Below are positions 32,716 through 47,275 of a stretch of DNA of 64,000 nucleotides, piece by piece. Origin of the DNA: Tretioscincus oriximinensis. Lineage: Eukaryota; Chordata; Lepidosauria; Squamata; Gymnophthalmidae. Position 1 is the first letter of the stretch. Each line of letters begins with the position of its first letter. Under the pieces are notes generated by a model, which was not told where the DNA came from, did no database searches, and saw only the letters and a list, made by a program, of their open reading frames with translations. Where the stretch lies: assembly GCA_022410635.1 (NCBI GenBank), contig JAJVDF010000029.1, positions 2,849,720 to 2,913,719 on the forward strand, written 5' to 3'. The translations under genes were made by a program, and so were the position numbers.

Positions 32716-34493
32716 ACTGAATGAATCAAGCATTCAGAGCTAATGCCAAGAGATCCCATTTCATTTAGTGTTTCTCCTCTGGATCTTTTTAAAAAGTCCA
32801 CGTGACAATCTGTTTCACACATAGCAGACCTTTCATTCATTTCACAGAAAATGTGAAGATAGACACTGAGAGAAATTAAGAACTGCTACGGTGTCAAAGT
32901 TGTTAAGAACAAGCTGATGAGAAGCGAAGAGAAAGATTTAAGATAACATCGCTGTATTAATTACGGTGCTGACAGAATAACCACCAGTCATTCAAAATTT
33001 TACGGTCAAATTCAGCGTTTTGTCCTTAACAAATCACCACATTATGGACAATCAAATTAAGCAGCTGTTTCCCTTCATTGCAGCTTCGCACAGTGACTCC
33101 TATTAACATAGTTGCTTTGAAGTGGGTTTGCACTACCATATTATAGAAGAGATGTTGCATTTTGCAGCAAAAANCTTTCATTTGTGCTATCAACACAAAT
33201 GTGTTACCTAAAGCCATCCTTGCACTGAACATAACAATTTAAAAAGTACAAATGCAAACTACCACAGGAGAGGTATTAATTGTGAGGATCCCAATAAGCA
33301 AATGGAAATTTAAACTCATTCCTTGCTGTAGTCCCAGTGAACACCATTTATCGGTAACAGCTGAAAGAGTTGATATAAGGCATGCTTTGTTTACAGTGAA
33401 TGACTGGCAATCCTAAGCACAATGGTTGCTGAAAAAGTCAATGGGCAAAGCTCCTGCTGGTTTTAATAGAACTGCATTATGCTCACCACTTGAAAAAGGC
33501 ATATACTATCAATTTCATTTTCATGAGAGTGCATCCTGCCAGTAAACGCTGAGACAAAAATCCAGCCTGAAAAATTCCAAAGAAAGCACCAAGAAAGCTA
33601 ACATATTGTGCAGAGTTTGAATTGTGACAATTACAGATAAATTCACAATCTTGCTTAAATTGCACAGTTTACATCAGCTCTGCCTGTCAATAGTGATGAT
33701 TAGCCTATCTGGGAGTTGTGGTAAGTTCTTACAGTAGAAGGGATATATGAAGAAAAAATAAGCTTCTTAGGAAAGAGGCACTCTGATTTCTGATTGCATC
33801 AAAATNTGATCAATTTGATCTGAAGCTACTNAAAAGTTAGCTTGAGACAAACGCAAAGTACCCATTACTGCCCTGTCAATTCTACTCTCGATCTGACACA
33901 TAAACTGACATTGGAGGTGGGCAAAACCAGATAGTATTTCCCTCTACAAGTTCTTATCAAACCTTCTCCATTGCCCCTTTGTTAAAATCATCTATTTCAC
34001 CTTCTTATAAAATATGCAAAATCACATGATACAACTTTTTGTTTTTGAAGCCCAGACCCATCCAAAGCCAAAATTCTTGCTTGTGTCTGACCTAAAAGCC
34101 AATGCCTTAATGTTACCTTAATGTTATTGCCATTAATTCATCACAGCAAAATATGGCTTCAGTCAAAATCTTAGCAATGTTGAAGGAAGCATGTTCCAGC
34201 CAAAATAATAAAGTAATTTCTTACGGGAATCTAAACAATCAAGCAAGAAAGGTGAAAGATTCCTGCAGAACTCTACTTATATCAAGGTAATGCAAGGTAT
34301 GCAATTTCCAGCTTAAGTATTGAGAAAAGCTCTGATCATGAGATACATATTTTGTGATTTAGACTGCATTGGGCTTTTAAAAATTAAATTTACTAAAAAT
34401 GAAGCATTATTGAAGGATGAACATATAAAATAAAAACATGCAAAGAAACCAGAATATGGGCTCAATAATCCCATGGAAAAGTGGAAAACTGAA
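32716..34493. other. Intergenic or distal TMEM151B 3' UTR, nothing recognised
   Basis: No coding or RNA feature is evident. If TMEM151B has a long 3' UTR it could extend leftward into this region, but no poly(A) site could be assigned. Confidence 0.35.
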
Positions 34494-34698
34494 GTCTAGG
34501 TCACATGCCTAAGTATTAATCCAGCTTCAGTCCACTTTAAGAAAAAGACAACACACCAAGAAAGTAGACCTTTTCTAATTTAGAAAACCTACCTTTGGTT
34601 TAGATAATGTATAAAGAAAATTACTACTAACGTTGCTGTTTTTTCCCCATTCTGAATGTGGATTGAAGCTGCATTAAAACATAGGTGTGACCAGGGCC
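34494..34698. mobile_element. Inverted-repeat DNA element (family M, copy 1)
   Basis: About 205 bp bounded by inverted ends: left gtctaggtcacatgcctaag with aatccagcttcagtccactt; right, reverse-complemented, gccctggtcacacctatgtt with atgcagcttcaatccacatt. The interior ctacctttggtttagataat is shared with 48826-49046. No coding capacity. Probably a nonautonomous DNA transposon; superfamily unresolved. Confidence 0.65.
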
Positions 34699-34834
34699 TG
34701 AAAGTATGGAATTTTAACTCAGTAGTAAAGGAAGAATGATTCTTATAGATATGAATTTATTCTTTGAGTTCAAGCAATCCTGTCTTCCGTTGATCATACC
34801 CCACAGCTCTCAATAGTATCTCTTATTTGGGGGT

Positions 34835-34995
34835 GGCTATATTGTTCAGTAGTAGAGCAAACTACCTGGAAAACAGACACTCACCGGTCCTATCCTTAGC
34901 CTTCCCTTGGAAGCAGGCAATGACTAACTACTTCAGCATTTCTGCCAAGACAACTGCACAGAGGTGCCCTGCAGTCAACTAAGAATTGATCATGA
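34835..34995. repeat. Degenerate SINE-like sequence
   Basis: Contains cagtagtagagcaaactacc, then tggaagcaggcaatgactaa and ctgcacagaggtgccc. It resembles the SINE-like copy at 49965-50160 (acagagcaaactgcctgaaa, ggtttgatctccagcctc, caatggcaaaccacttctat). Family not named. Confidence 0.4.
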
Positions 34996-37670
34996 TTTGA
35001 CAGTACCCAACAAGAGCAGCAATGCCACTAATTTCCAATTGGTTTTACATTGTTAGATTTCAGACATTCTCTTGAAACGTATTACATGAACTGAATGTCT
35101 TCCTGTATATAAAGCGGTCAATATTTTTACAACATATATCTCAAATAGTATTTATAGTGTGATTGGAAGCTTATTTTGTATCCTTTGCTAGATACTCTTG
35201 TTGCTTCATCCTGGGGATTTTGCATTTAAGGAATTCTTTGAAAAGCAAGAAATTCAATTTCCCCAGTTCAGCCCTATCTGTGTTGCTCTATGTTTAATGA
35301 ACCTAAATGGAAAACTCTTTAAAATCAGACAACATAGATAACAAAGTAATCCAAGACCTCATATGTATGGAAGTAGTTGCAGTTTTAAAAGCTTGACCAT
35401 CCATTATGTATTTCAACTACAACAGCTGTGTATATATCTGCCTCTATGAACAANTCGATTGTGCAAAGAGGAAAGAAACAAGTGCTGATCTCATTCCCAA
35501 CTCCTACTTTTTGCAGCCAAAACACATATAGTTCAAATATTTGCTTTAATGGTTCGTAAGTCAAAATAGTCAATNATCTTCTAGATGTTACTAAAATACA
35601 CCAACTAGACTGGCTTTGACTCAATGGCAGGAGCATCCAGTGCCCACATCGATGCTAAAAACTCCTGTTAAAAGCACGCTTTTGTTAGTCGCCTTTGTTT
35701 GAAACCCAGTTATTCAATATGAAATTTCAAATNATTTTTTTAAAAGCACACTGGAAGTTTCAATATATGGTGGCTGTATGCAGAGTCATTCCCATCTGAT
35801 GATGCCTGAAATGTATATAGGATTAGAAATAGCAAACAGGGACAATCTAGCACCATTTTCTACATCCCAGGAGTGACGACCTCTTTTTAAAATCTCAAGT
35901 GTCTTTAAATGCATTGGCACTTGGATAGGCATAGTCAGCACTATCAAGACCTTAAAAAAGGTATAGGAAACATTATTTCCAGAGCTTTGAGATTTGCTTC
36001 CTAGAATCAGCAAATGCAAACTTGCTTGTTAGACCTTGGGAATCAACAATGCTCTTCTGGATCAAGAATCGAGAACTTTATCGTTCTGTTATTTAATGCA
36101 GTCAGATCGTAGATCCAGAATTATTAGCCCAAATATGTGATCAGAACTTGTTGAAACCTATCACTACACCCAGATATTTTCTTGCACAATTCATGCAGGT
36201 ACAATGTGTACCCGATTGACCAAATTACTAAAATGCTGCTATAGATGGCAAGCTCCATCACAAACATGAATAAAGAAAGCTTTAGATTCAGACTCCATCC
36301 TCATATGTGCCAAATCAAAAATACATTTCCAACAAGATACCTCTCATCCCCAATTACATTTAATGACAATGTGCTACGGTTCCTCCTTATCTAACACAGT
36401 TAATGTTGTATTTCTGCACTCAGTATGAGATGACTCCTGGAAAACCATTTCCTTCTCTCAAAGGGTTATTAACAGCTATTATTTACTGCCAAAAGCCACT
36501 CTGTGGACAGTTTGTGATGGGGAAAACAAAATCTTAAGAAGTGTTTTCATGTCAATTATACTATTTTCCAAATACATCAACAGNGAATTTCTGAATAAAT
36601 GAAAAGTGCTAAGAAGTGGAGGAAGGAGACTTCCTTAGATGGAGCTGAAAAATTGCATGGTGTTTCTATTATTTTTCTCTGTCTCCTTCTCCCTTGCTCC
36701 CTCCCTCTCTGTCACACACAGCGCCTTCAGATTCCAATGAACTTTAACAGGAACCTTTTGACAATGATAAAACTTCATCCCATCAGCACATATGCATCTC
36801 TCGCCAGAGTTCTTGTATTATTAATAGATAAACTTAAGCTGAACTTCTCAAAACCTCCCTTGGTAACAGATGCCTGACTGAGTTCATTTCGACTAGGTTT
36901 CTTACACTTCCCAATTCACCCCTGCCTTTCCCAAGACATCAATTCCAGTTCCAGCAAATGCCTAACAAATTCCTGGATTTAGACTCAAGAAACTTTCTTT
37001 AAATTAAAGTCTGGGTTTTCATTTGTAAGTTTGCTGTTCATCCTTGCATTCTACTGCACAATACGAAAAAGAGCTCGAATGGTTTCACCTGTGGGGTAAT
37101 GAGTCTCAGTTGTGAAACATGAAAGCTTTCCAAGAAAACATCCTATGATCTTATACCCTCAGCAGCTGAGAATAGTATAACAGTCAGAGCACAGTACAGA
37201 AAAAGAAAGGCGGTGGGACTGATAAGTTGCTCCCCATTCACTTTCCATCCAGCCCCTTGTTTCTGGAAAATGAATGAAGTTAATTGTCTTGATTCTGAAA
37301 GATATATATGCTACATTGCAGTGGATTCATTTGCTGAAGAATAATTCAACAATGCTAGCATTAACAACCCAGCCCTCCCAACAATATAGGTCAGGGGCTG
37401 TGCCACTGAAATTGATATATCAGGGTNGTGTGACCGGCTAGCAGAAATGGGAAAAAACATTCCCATTTGGGGGATNCTACCACCCCTACATTATTTCTTT
37501 CTTTCTGAAATTGGGCCTCTCTGTTGATGAATCCTCTACGAGCAAAAAAAGAGCAATCCAATCTGACTTATGTGAATGTGCTAAGTCTCCTCTTTCTGTG
37601 CTATAATACCTGCTCCCTCCCCAATTCCACCTGGGTACTGGACCCTGCTTTACAAGTACTTTTTCTATCC
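34996..37670 (-). other. Presumed proximal TMEM151B 3' UTR and flank
   Basis: Lies directly 3' of the TMEM151B stop on the minus strand. It is comparatively free of recognised repeats, as expected for a long 3' UTR of a neuronal-type gene. No poly(A) signal could be chosen among several TTTATT occurrences on the plus strand. No other gene is seen. Confidence 0.35.
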
Positions 37671-39137
<1,467 letters not shown>

Positions 39138-40284
39138 TCAAAGGGAGAGAGGGGGGGGGAAGAGAAAGAGACGAAAATTACTGTACTGTAAAAAGAAAGC
39201 ATANACCTCCATGCCATTTTATTGATCTCATTTAATCACTGGCAAATAACCTGTTCCACAGCTAAGTCACAAATGGACATTTGCAGGGCCAGGAGATCTC
39301 ACTCAGAGGCTTAGATGTTTCGGCTGCCAGGCAAGAGAAGTAGGAGGCTGTCTCACCTGTAACTGTTTCCAAAGACCCATATCGCGTAGCCTCCACAGTT
39401 AATTCCATGAAGATGCTTATCCTCATTCCTTGCAGTCCCCAGGCAGCTGCTCTGCCCTGCACTAAATAAATTTGAACTTGGCCCATGACGACACCTGCTG
39501 TCAGTCAGAAAGCAGCAGCTATATTACTGCATGAAAAAGTCTGCTTTGGGATTTCTCTACCTTCAGAAATCTAATCAAACACTGAAGGATTCATATATGT
39601 GGTTTTTAAGAATCTGAAGACCTTCATTCAGTAAGTAATCAGGTATTGTCACAATTACAAACCAACCATCTGCCACCATTACCAAGTGATTTCTGCCCTC
39701 ATTCCAAAGCTTTCACTTCCCAGTTAAGACAAACCATTAGTGTTTAAGTGTTGAAAGCCTTGATTATCCCTCTGTCTTTCTACAAGAGAAAACCAGATCT
39801 AAATTGATGACTCTATATTTACATTACCTACAGTTTTAACATTCAAGCACATCATAAACAATCTGAAATGCCTTCTGCTCAAAATGTATCTCTCAAGCTC
39901 TTCGCTTATCCNTCTAAGGTGCAAAAATGTTTAAAATAGAAGAAATGCAGTTAAAAATAAATGAAATAGATGATGTCATTTCTTCACTATGTGCTGCTCA
40001 TAGAATTATAAGCAACACAGAACAAATGCATTATTGCAAACCACCGTTTTTCTCCTGCTATGTTTGTTCTATTTTTAAATACAGCATTTCACATTTTTTG
40101 CAAGTGAATCTCTAGCCAAAGACACTTTACAAACCTTCCGTTTTCACAGGATGTTGAAGAAACAGCATTCTGCTATTGCAGATGTCACTAATAAGATTCC
40201 TCTAAAAGAGGTTTTTGGCACCGAGACTTGTTTGAACATTTCAATAATAAATGTGCTTCAAGAATGTGCTTTTACAGGCAAGGG

Positions 40285-40442
40285 GCCATTCTGCACTGGG
40301 CATTATTCTGGTATACCCCTTGGAATACTGATCTGGCATCTGTGTGCTAATGCAAAATATGGCTGCCCCCAAACGAAGCCTGTATTAGCACACAGGTTTC
40401 CATTCAAAGATATATTCCAGAATAAAGCTCAGAGCAAAATGG
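40285..40442. mobile_element. Inverted-repeat DNA element (family N)
   Basis: The ends pair: left ggccattctgcactgggcat-tattctgg; right, reverse-complemented, ggccattttgctctgagctt-tattctgg. The interior contains a second inverted pair (ggcatctgtgtgctaatgca and tgtattagcacacaggt). About 158 bp, no coding capacity. A related terminus is visible at 52033-52145. Confidence 0.6.
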
Positions 40443-40965
40443 CCAAGATTTCCACAAAGCTTGAGAAAAACATCAGCTAGATTTGTTTCCAGATCTCTTN
40501 CAGTCATTACTTGAAGCTGATTTTTTTTCTAATCAATTCCTTATTGGTCTGCCTTCCTTGAGATAAGGTAATGTTTGTGTTGGTTAAGGGCCACAATTTC
40601 TTAGGATTTCTCTGATCGAAAGACACTCTCGACACCAGGCATAAACCTCCTACCCCAGAGCAGCTGAGAAGATGCAAAAACAAGACAAAAGGTTCAGAAA
40701 GAAGAATGAATCAACATGAATATTTTTATTCTGCTTATTTTCTTATTGTTAATGGTGAATAGTTTATGAAGAGCTGCAGTGAATTTAAGAGACAAACTGC
40801 CAGGTGTCAGGGCCATATTAATCTTCAGTATCAATACAAGAGAAGATGGGTCTCCTGGGCTGAGTTAATTATGTCTCCAGGCAACATCATGCTTCCAGAA
40901 AGCAAGTGCTGCAGTTGATGAAGAGCAGAAAGAACGAGAATCAAGCAGAAGGNAAGAGGCCTAGT

Positions 40966-41132
40966 TCACACTTGGCCTTGTTCTGCTCCAGAAAATGATC
41001 TAAGGGAAATNCTGCCCACGTGCCATTCTGGCATAGAACAGGAAGTCCTGTGCTAACCCAGAATGGCACGTAGACAACAAACACCTAAGATCACTTCCTG
41101 GAACAGAATAAGGCCAAGNACAAATCAGGCCA
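40966..41132. mobile_element. Inverted-repeat DNA element
   Basis: Left end ggcctagttcacacttggcc-ttgttctgctccag; right end reverse-complemented reads ggcctgatttgt-cttggcc-ttattctgttccag. A nested inverted pair (acgtgccattctggcataga / tgctaacccagaatggcacg) forms the core. Overall it could fold into one long hairpin. Interrupted by two N bases. Confidence 0.6.
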
Positions 41133-42029
41133 GAGTGGATGTAACATGAGACATCGAGAAGACCTGTACAAATACTGCTGATTAGCTAAGGCTTCAAGTT
41201 GACGGTAGCCATTTAAGGTGGTAAACAAAACCATATCCTTGAGGAAATTAGATAATCATGGAATACGCAATTTCTAGCCTCCATATGCCTAATGGCTGCT
41301 ATACTTCTGAAGGGCTCTAATTTAGAAATAACTAAGCCATCCCAACAAGGACAGTGCAGCTCAAGTGTTAAGAGTCGGTCTTTCATGTGAACGATCCGTT
41401 TTGGCTGTGGAGAGGGGTGAGCACCCTCGACTGGCCTCAGCTTTAGGTAACTCAGCGGTTCAAAAGAAAGTAGATTTGCAATCTACATTTCAAGTTGATT
41501 CATGAGTACCACCACTAATCTGGTGGAGAAGATAGAATGAATGTAAGCCTTTGGGTGAAAATTAACCCTTGTAAGCTGCACTGTATACCAAGAGCGGGAT
41601 ATAAATGCCTGGTTATCCTTCTCCTTCTTGTTAGTTTTATATTCCACCCTACCATTGTATTCTTTACAATGGGAGACCTTTTTCAAGGCAGGATTTCTCA
41701 CTTTAAAATTACACTTTTCCTGCAAATACCTATCCCAGTGTTCTAGGCTCCCTATAGTACGCATAGCCTGATTTCCAGCATCATTTATTTTCCTTGGCTG
41801 TCATCCCTACTAGGGAACACAACCTCTGGTGTTATACAGAAATCCAGATTGTTTTTCCTCTCCTTTTGGCTCTTTACATGGTAACAATCACTGTAATACA
41901 TTTCCCACATCAATCATAGCATTGTTGGAATGGTATCTCAGCAGTTTGCTTAGTTATTGTTTACTATAAACCCTGTAATGATAGCAATAGCAGATCAGTC
42001 TCAAAACCAATTCTCGACATAATAAAAAA

Positions 42030-42195
42030 CTGTCTTTTTGCACTGGGGCTTATTCCAAATACTCCAGAATATAAACCTTCTATTCATATGCTAGTATAAA
42101 CCAATTGCATGAACTGTGTGTGGACTTTCAGTCTGCACTGTGAGTGACAACCCCCTATTCCAAGATATAACTACAGTAAGACACTGTAGAATTAG
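42030..42195. repeat. Degenerate fold-back element
   Basis: Contains gcactggggcttattccaaa near the left and cccctattccaagatataac plus acagtaagacactgtag near the right, similar to the family at 8735 and 51080. Boundaries uncertain. Confidence 0.35.
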
Positions 42196-42291
42196 TCAAA
42201 AGTGTATTTAGACATCCAGCAGATATTTAAATATAGATATTACTTTTCTATCAATTTGTGCCTTATACACTGCATTTATTGTCTTATCATA

Positions 42292-42600
42292 ATTTAAGAA
42301 GAAGAACTGGGTTCTTATACCCCACTTTTCTCACCTTTCAAAGGGACTCAAAGCGGCTTACAAGGGTATTTTGCCCGAAGGCTCACATTCTATCTTCCCC
42401 ACCAGGTTCTGGTGGTTCCCACGTATCTACTTGCACTCATTGCAATTTCTTGCAATTCATGCTTTCGAATATCTAGGTTGGCTAGAGCTACAGGCTAGTG
42501 GAAGGTGCTCACCCCTCCCCACATCCAACACAGGGTTTCAAAACCCGATCTACCAGCTGAGAGACGGATTTCTTAGCAACTGAGCTATCCGTGCCTGCAA
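42292..42600. repeat. Squamate interspersed repeat (SINE-like)
   Basis: Reads agaagaagaactgggttctt-ataccccactt, then gggactcaaagcggcttaca, accaggttctggtggttccc, ggttggctagagctacaggc and ctgagctatccgtgcctgca. Related copies occur at 56218-56292 (ttaccccacttttatcaact, gggactcaaagtggtttaca) and 58057-58265. The strand of the element is probably minus, since the last part looks like the complement of a tRNA-like head, but I am not certain. Confidence 0.6.
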
Positions 42601-42658
42601 TTTAAGAAATGCCGTTAATGTTTTCTAGCATCACAATATTCCATTATAACCCTATTTA

Positions 42659-43045
42659 GAATCATAGAGTTGGAAGGGACCTCCAGAGTCATTGGGTCAA
42701 ATCCCCTGCTCATTGCAGGGCCCACTAAACCATAGCAGACAGATGGCTGTCCAGCCTCTGCCTGAAGACTTCGCGTGAAGAAGAACTCACCACCTCCTCT
42801 GGCAACCTTTTCCACTGGTTTAATACCCTTACTGTCATCCAACATTTCTGATATGTAATCTAAATCTACTTCCTTGTAGTTTTATCTCATTGTTTCTAGT
42901 CCTTCCATGTGCAAATAAGAACAAAGTTGGTCCCTCTGCTCTGTGACAGCCAATCAGGTATTTGTAGACAGGTATCAGGTCTCCTCTCTGTCTTTTCCTT
43001 TGCAGATGAAGCATACCTAGATCGTTTAACCATTCTGCGTTAAAG
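42659..43045 (-). mobile_element. CR1 LINE 3' end, minus strand
   Basis: The plus strand starts with agaatcatagagttggaagg-gacctccagagtca, the classic complement of the reptile/bird CR1 3' end (ending ...ATGATTCT). It continues through the coding complement of the CR1 ORF2 C-terminus (gtggaaaaggttgccagagg on the minus strand, then a LQRKRQRGDLIPVYKYL block). Truncated at the 5' end near 43045. Confidence 0.85.
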
Positions 43046-44129
43046 TTAAACATTAGAGAAGCTGCAGTAGTTAAAGAAGGACTGAATAGTAGATACTAAT
43101 CCTACTGGAAATTATAGCTTGTCTCTTTCTCTCTCTAGGGTGCTAATTACAACCTGCCTGAGAAGTAATGTTACCACTCACATCACATAGGACTTCTACT
43201 ATAACTCCCTTAGGAAGGTGCCAAAGATGACCTCTCATTCTGAACATATCTGGAAAGAGCAAAAATTGTGAAAAACAATCACACAAAGTGACTGCATCTC
43301 GGATGAGATGTGTGTGCAAAAAATTCTGTGCGAATAAGAGTTTCATTACTAAAGTCGGATAGAATACAGCTTTCTGGTAAAATATTTTTTCCCTCCTAAA
43401 TCTAACTTTCATACTCAGAGTATATGAAAGATATTGTGCTGCAGTCTCCCAGGTATTAACAAACTCTTCCAGTTGGGTCTGGCAGAAATTATCCAGCAGT
43501 TTACTTTGGTATATCTCAATGCTAATGGGTCTCCTTCCATGGTCAATTCTCCATGGCAGATCATTCATGTGATTCCCAGAAAATTAACAAAATCTAAGTT
43601 TCAAATGCTCTAACTCCTTACTTCTCCAACATCTGGCTCAACTGGGCAGGTCACAGTTAATCTTCTTTGCCAAATGAAACAAATGCCCAAAGTGTCCAAC
43701 GTTAGTTAAAATGTGGCAATAGACACATCTAGCTTTGAGAGGGAAGATTATATAGGAAGGATCACAATGCAACTGTCTTCATTTTCTAAATAACTCTCAT
43801 GAGATCTTCCAGGGGATTGATGCGCTTGGTTGAAGATGTCATTTAAAATAAGGGCAGCCTAGTCCTGAATCTGGGAATTCACCTATCCCAAACTTTCAGT
43901 ACACCACAGTCCACGGTCTTTCCTTGACACATTCAACAACAGGAATCTCAAGCTTGAACATGCTGAATATGCTTAAACAAGAATATTTTAAAAAGTTTAC
44001 TGTCAGAATTTCCTTATTCAGAAGTGGTATGGTAAGGACTATACCAACCAAAGAAACAATTCTTAACTATTTCATCACATAGGATGCAGTCAAGTACTCA
44101 AGCGATCCATGAAAACTATTCAGATAAGA

Positions 44130-44328
44130 GAGAGTCAAGCAGAGGGGCTAGTAGCACTTAGAGACTAACAGTGGAAAAGTACATGGCATAAGCTTTCATA
44201 TAAAGTAGACATGTCTATTGAAGCTTATGTCATCTACTTTTCTACTTAGTCTCCAAGTGCTACTAGTCCCTTTGCTGGACATTCTACTAGACTAATGCGG
44301 CTATTTCTCTGAAACAGATAAGAGAGAT
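44130..44328. repeat. Inverted pair of 'gttagtct' reptile repeat fragments
   Basis: The left half (gctagtagcacttagagact-aacag, ataagctttcat) is the approximate reverse complement of the right half (attgaagcttatgtcat, ttagtctccaagtgctacta-gtccc). The right half then continues to actagactaatgcggctatt-tctctgaaac. The same family is at 46930-47025 and, split by a LINE, at 58376-58467 and 60129-60160. Confidence 0.6.
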
Positions 44329-44339
44329 TGGAACTTTCT

Positions 44340-44505
44340 GCATTGGCCTTCTTCTAGATTATATCTCAGAGCAAGGGGCTCCTTATTCACATGGTAGTGA
44401 AGACTGTGGCAGGCCCCACTCGGGGACTTGTTCTAGCCTGCATTAGCATAAAAATAGCAAACCCCTATTCAGGATTAAACTCGCTGCAGAAAAGGTTCCA
44501 TATTT
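44340..44505. repeat. Fold-back element fragment
   Basis: Contains ggggctccttattcacatgg, ggcaggccccactcggggac, cagcctgcatta-type and aacccctattcaggattaaa blocks plus ctgcagaaaagg. It resembles the fold-back family at 8735. No exact ends found. Confidence 0.35.
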
Positions 44506-45764
44506 GAAAAAAAACTACATGCTCATGTACTTTCAGCAATCAAGCAGAGATGTACCAAGCTGGGATCACATCAAGGAATTGAGGCTTTGTAGATGAACTG
44601 AAACTGAAAAGCATTCAAATATCNTTCAGCAACAGAAGAACACTGGCAAACCAGTATAAAGGACAAAAGTTTGCATTTGCTCCAATTCAGCTTTTATCTT
44701 GTATTATGCACCCAGCTTGAGCCTATTAATCAGTTAGAAGTCACATTAATGTAGATAGTGATAAATAGCTGATTAGATTAATTTCAACAATATTAAGCGC
44801 GCAAAGGGCAAAGAAAAGAGTACGGCCTGCTAAGGCAGTTCAAAGCTGTTAGAAGACAGGTGGTCCTTTTAGGTAGAAGTATAGAAACATCTGCCTCTTC
44901 CCATTCTATCCATATGGTCCTGACTAAAGCAGGCAATCTGCTCTGGGGCTGCTCTTGTGCTCATTAAAACAAAAGGACAAAACTAGCTTAGAGACAAAAG
45001 ATTAGGTATTCCCATTCTATCCATATTAAAGAACAGAAAGTGTGTTTTGGATTAAGGGATTAGTCTGCTGATGGTATCATTGCTAATTTACTTTTGAACC
45101 ACTTTTTCTTACTGTATACAGATGGAGCCTTTAATTGTACTCACACATAGTAAACAAATAACTTAAAATACCATAGAGACAGTAACTATAGTTCATGTAG
45201 TTCACCCAATGGTAATCTACCATGAGAAAGAAGAGAGACAGACTGTTGCATGGATAATCCTATACAGAATCTACCTTTAAATAACTCCCTAACACAGCCT
45301 AAGAGAAGTCAGAAAGTGGGCACTTTAAGCAATATTCCCTTCCCTTGGCCTTAAAGAGAATCAGATTGTTCAATATCCTGTCCACTCTGCCAAACGTACA
45401 GAAATTCTCTCACTGACTGTTGACAGGCAAAATAAAAGCAATTCTCCCACCAGGAATGGATATCATTTTACTCGCCAATGTTTGACAGGCAGGAAAGAGG
45501 ACTTCACCCATTCTGTATACTAAAGAAGAATTTCCTGCTTCAAATATGGAAGACAGGGGGAATTTGAAAAATAGAAAACACTGTCAAGAGGATGCCTCAA
45601 ATGGTGGCAATAATGACAGCAAGGTACCTCACACAAGAGGCAAAGTGATTTGAAGGGTCCTTAGAATCCTTCAAACTGCTTTGCTGTTACTGCACCTTAA
45701 AGATACACCTGTTCATCTTGGTCTTCAGCTGAGGGAATATCCTCTCCATATACAAGCACTGCCC

Positions 45765-45860
45765 TTGTGTTTTAAGCATTCTATTTTAGCTGTTTGTACA
45801 ACTATTTTACTGTGACCTGTCCTGAGATTCTCGAGTATAGGGTTGGATAACCAACCCCAA
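45765..45860 (+). repeat. LINE 3' tail fragment
   Basis: The run ctattttagctgtttgtaca-actattttactgtgacctg-tcctgagattctcgagtata-gggttggat is typical of squamate L2-like LINE ends. About 95 bp survives. Confidence 0.45.
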
Positions 45861-46009
45861 TCCAACCCAACCAGCCACAACAGAAAGAAAGTATGGCAAG
45901 CAGATACTGCACATTTAATGTGCATTCAGAATGCTATGACAGCCTCACACAAAATTCACTTCCCTTTGTTTATTTTTTTTCATATTTTTTAGATGGAGGA
46001 AGAGGAGGA

Positions 46010-46160
46010 TGAATGTATTAGGTGGTGTTGAGAGATCTCAAAAAAACTGTGCCTAGCTCAAGGTCACCCAGCTGACTGGCTTTATACAGCAGTGTAGAAT
46101 CCAATCAGGAGACTACCTGATAAGACTCTAACCACAAGACCCAACTTCTTCTCCAGACCA
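46010..46160 (-). repeat. tRNA-headed squamate SINE, minus strand
   Basis: The reverse complement reads gttgggtcttgtggttagag, then tcaggtagtctcctgattgg-attctacac, agccagtcagctgggtgacc-ttgagctaggcacag. It matches the SINE at 25797 in order. The 3' end is truncated. Confidence 0.7.
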
Positions 46161-46924
46161 GACTGCCTATTCGTTATGTTCCTTTCCCAGTCTAACATAA
46201 CACAAAATGAAATTCACATCTCCACCTCTTTTTTTAATTCCTTTTAATATATTCTTTATACTCATACATTTTTATTCGTTTTTTGATTTTGCACTGATAT
46301 ATTCTATTCTCCAGCAACCCTTTCCCTCAAAGGCAGTGGGGGCAAAGTGGCAATTGTGCTCTAGGTCATCGTTTTACTTGCTCTGTACCATCCTTTGGAA
46401 ATCTGGGATTTGAAAACCTCTCCTTTCAGTAAAGAAATCATTATGCATTTCATGGGCTGTTTTCTCCATTATTTTAATTCTCACTATGATTTCTGAAATC
46501 TGCTAAGAAATTCCAGGGATGGAAAGGGGGGCATTACATTTACAGGGGATTCACTGCTACCTCAGCAGCCAAATCCAAAGAGACATCACGTTAGTTTCTG
46601 CTCAGCCCTTGAAATGCTCATCCACATTTCTTGCCTACCAACACTTTTTAAGATCAGTTGCAAAGGGAACATCTAAAGTTTTAAAAAATGCAGTTCCAGT
46701 GAAAATCCCAGTAAACTGCAATTAATTCTAGGCAATGTAGGAGAAAACGTTAACAGTTCAGGACACAGGAAACATCATGATCTTGGCAAAGTTGCATACT
46801 ATCAAAAAGAATGGTCCTATGGAGATGCCTATGAATTCAATACTGTCATTTTATTTTATTTTTTTAAAAAAANTTATCCCATCAACCAAGAGCCTCAGGA
46901 TGGGTCACATGAATGAAGAAGTTA

Positions 46925-47027
46925 GACGTGTCTACGAAAGCTTATTCTTCTACTGTTAGTCTCTAAGTGCTACTAGCCCCTTTACTGGACTTTCTACTAG
47001 ACTAGCACGGCTGTTTCCAAAACAAAA
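46925..47027 (+). repeat. 'gttagtct' reptile interspersed repeat
   Basis: Contains gtctacgaaagcttattctt-ctactgttagtctctaagtg-ctactagcccctttactgga and ctagcacggctgtttcc. This repeat type is widespread in reptile genomes (a cgaaagcttat ... gttagtct ... aacacggct pattern). It is the cleanest copy in the window. Confidence 0.65.
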
Positions 47028-47189
47028 ATGAATGAAGCCATTAAAACTCGAAACTTAGGAATTGGATTCTTCCTGGGCAGAGTCACAATTAACTATGACA
47101 TAAGTAATTTACAACTTAGATCAGTCTAAGCTGGTTTGGAAGATGACTGTGTAGCAGCTAATAATGAAAATGCTGATAGCTTTGAAGAC

Positions 47190-47275
47190 ACTGTTCTATA
47201 TTTNATTGTTTTAATCTGCTATACACTTTTTTTACGGTGATCCACCTTGAGACTTTCAGGCACAGGATGGAATAC
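47190..47275 (+). repeat. L2-like LINE tail abutting LINE copy D
   Basis: The sequence attgttttaatctgctatac, acggtgatccaccttgagac-tttcaggcacaggatgga resembles an L2-type 3' tail. It runs without a break into the ORF of copy D at about 47276, so the upstream residues of that open frame are not LINE D protein. Confidence 0.5.

Noticed and set aside
43143..43568. 141-residue minus-strand frame in TMEM151B intron 1
   Set aside because: No recognised domain and no splice context; probably chance, although I could not test it by search.
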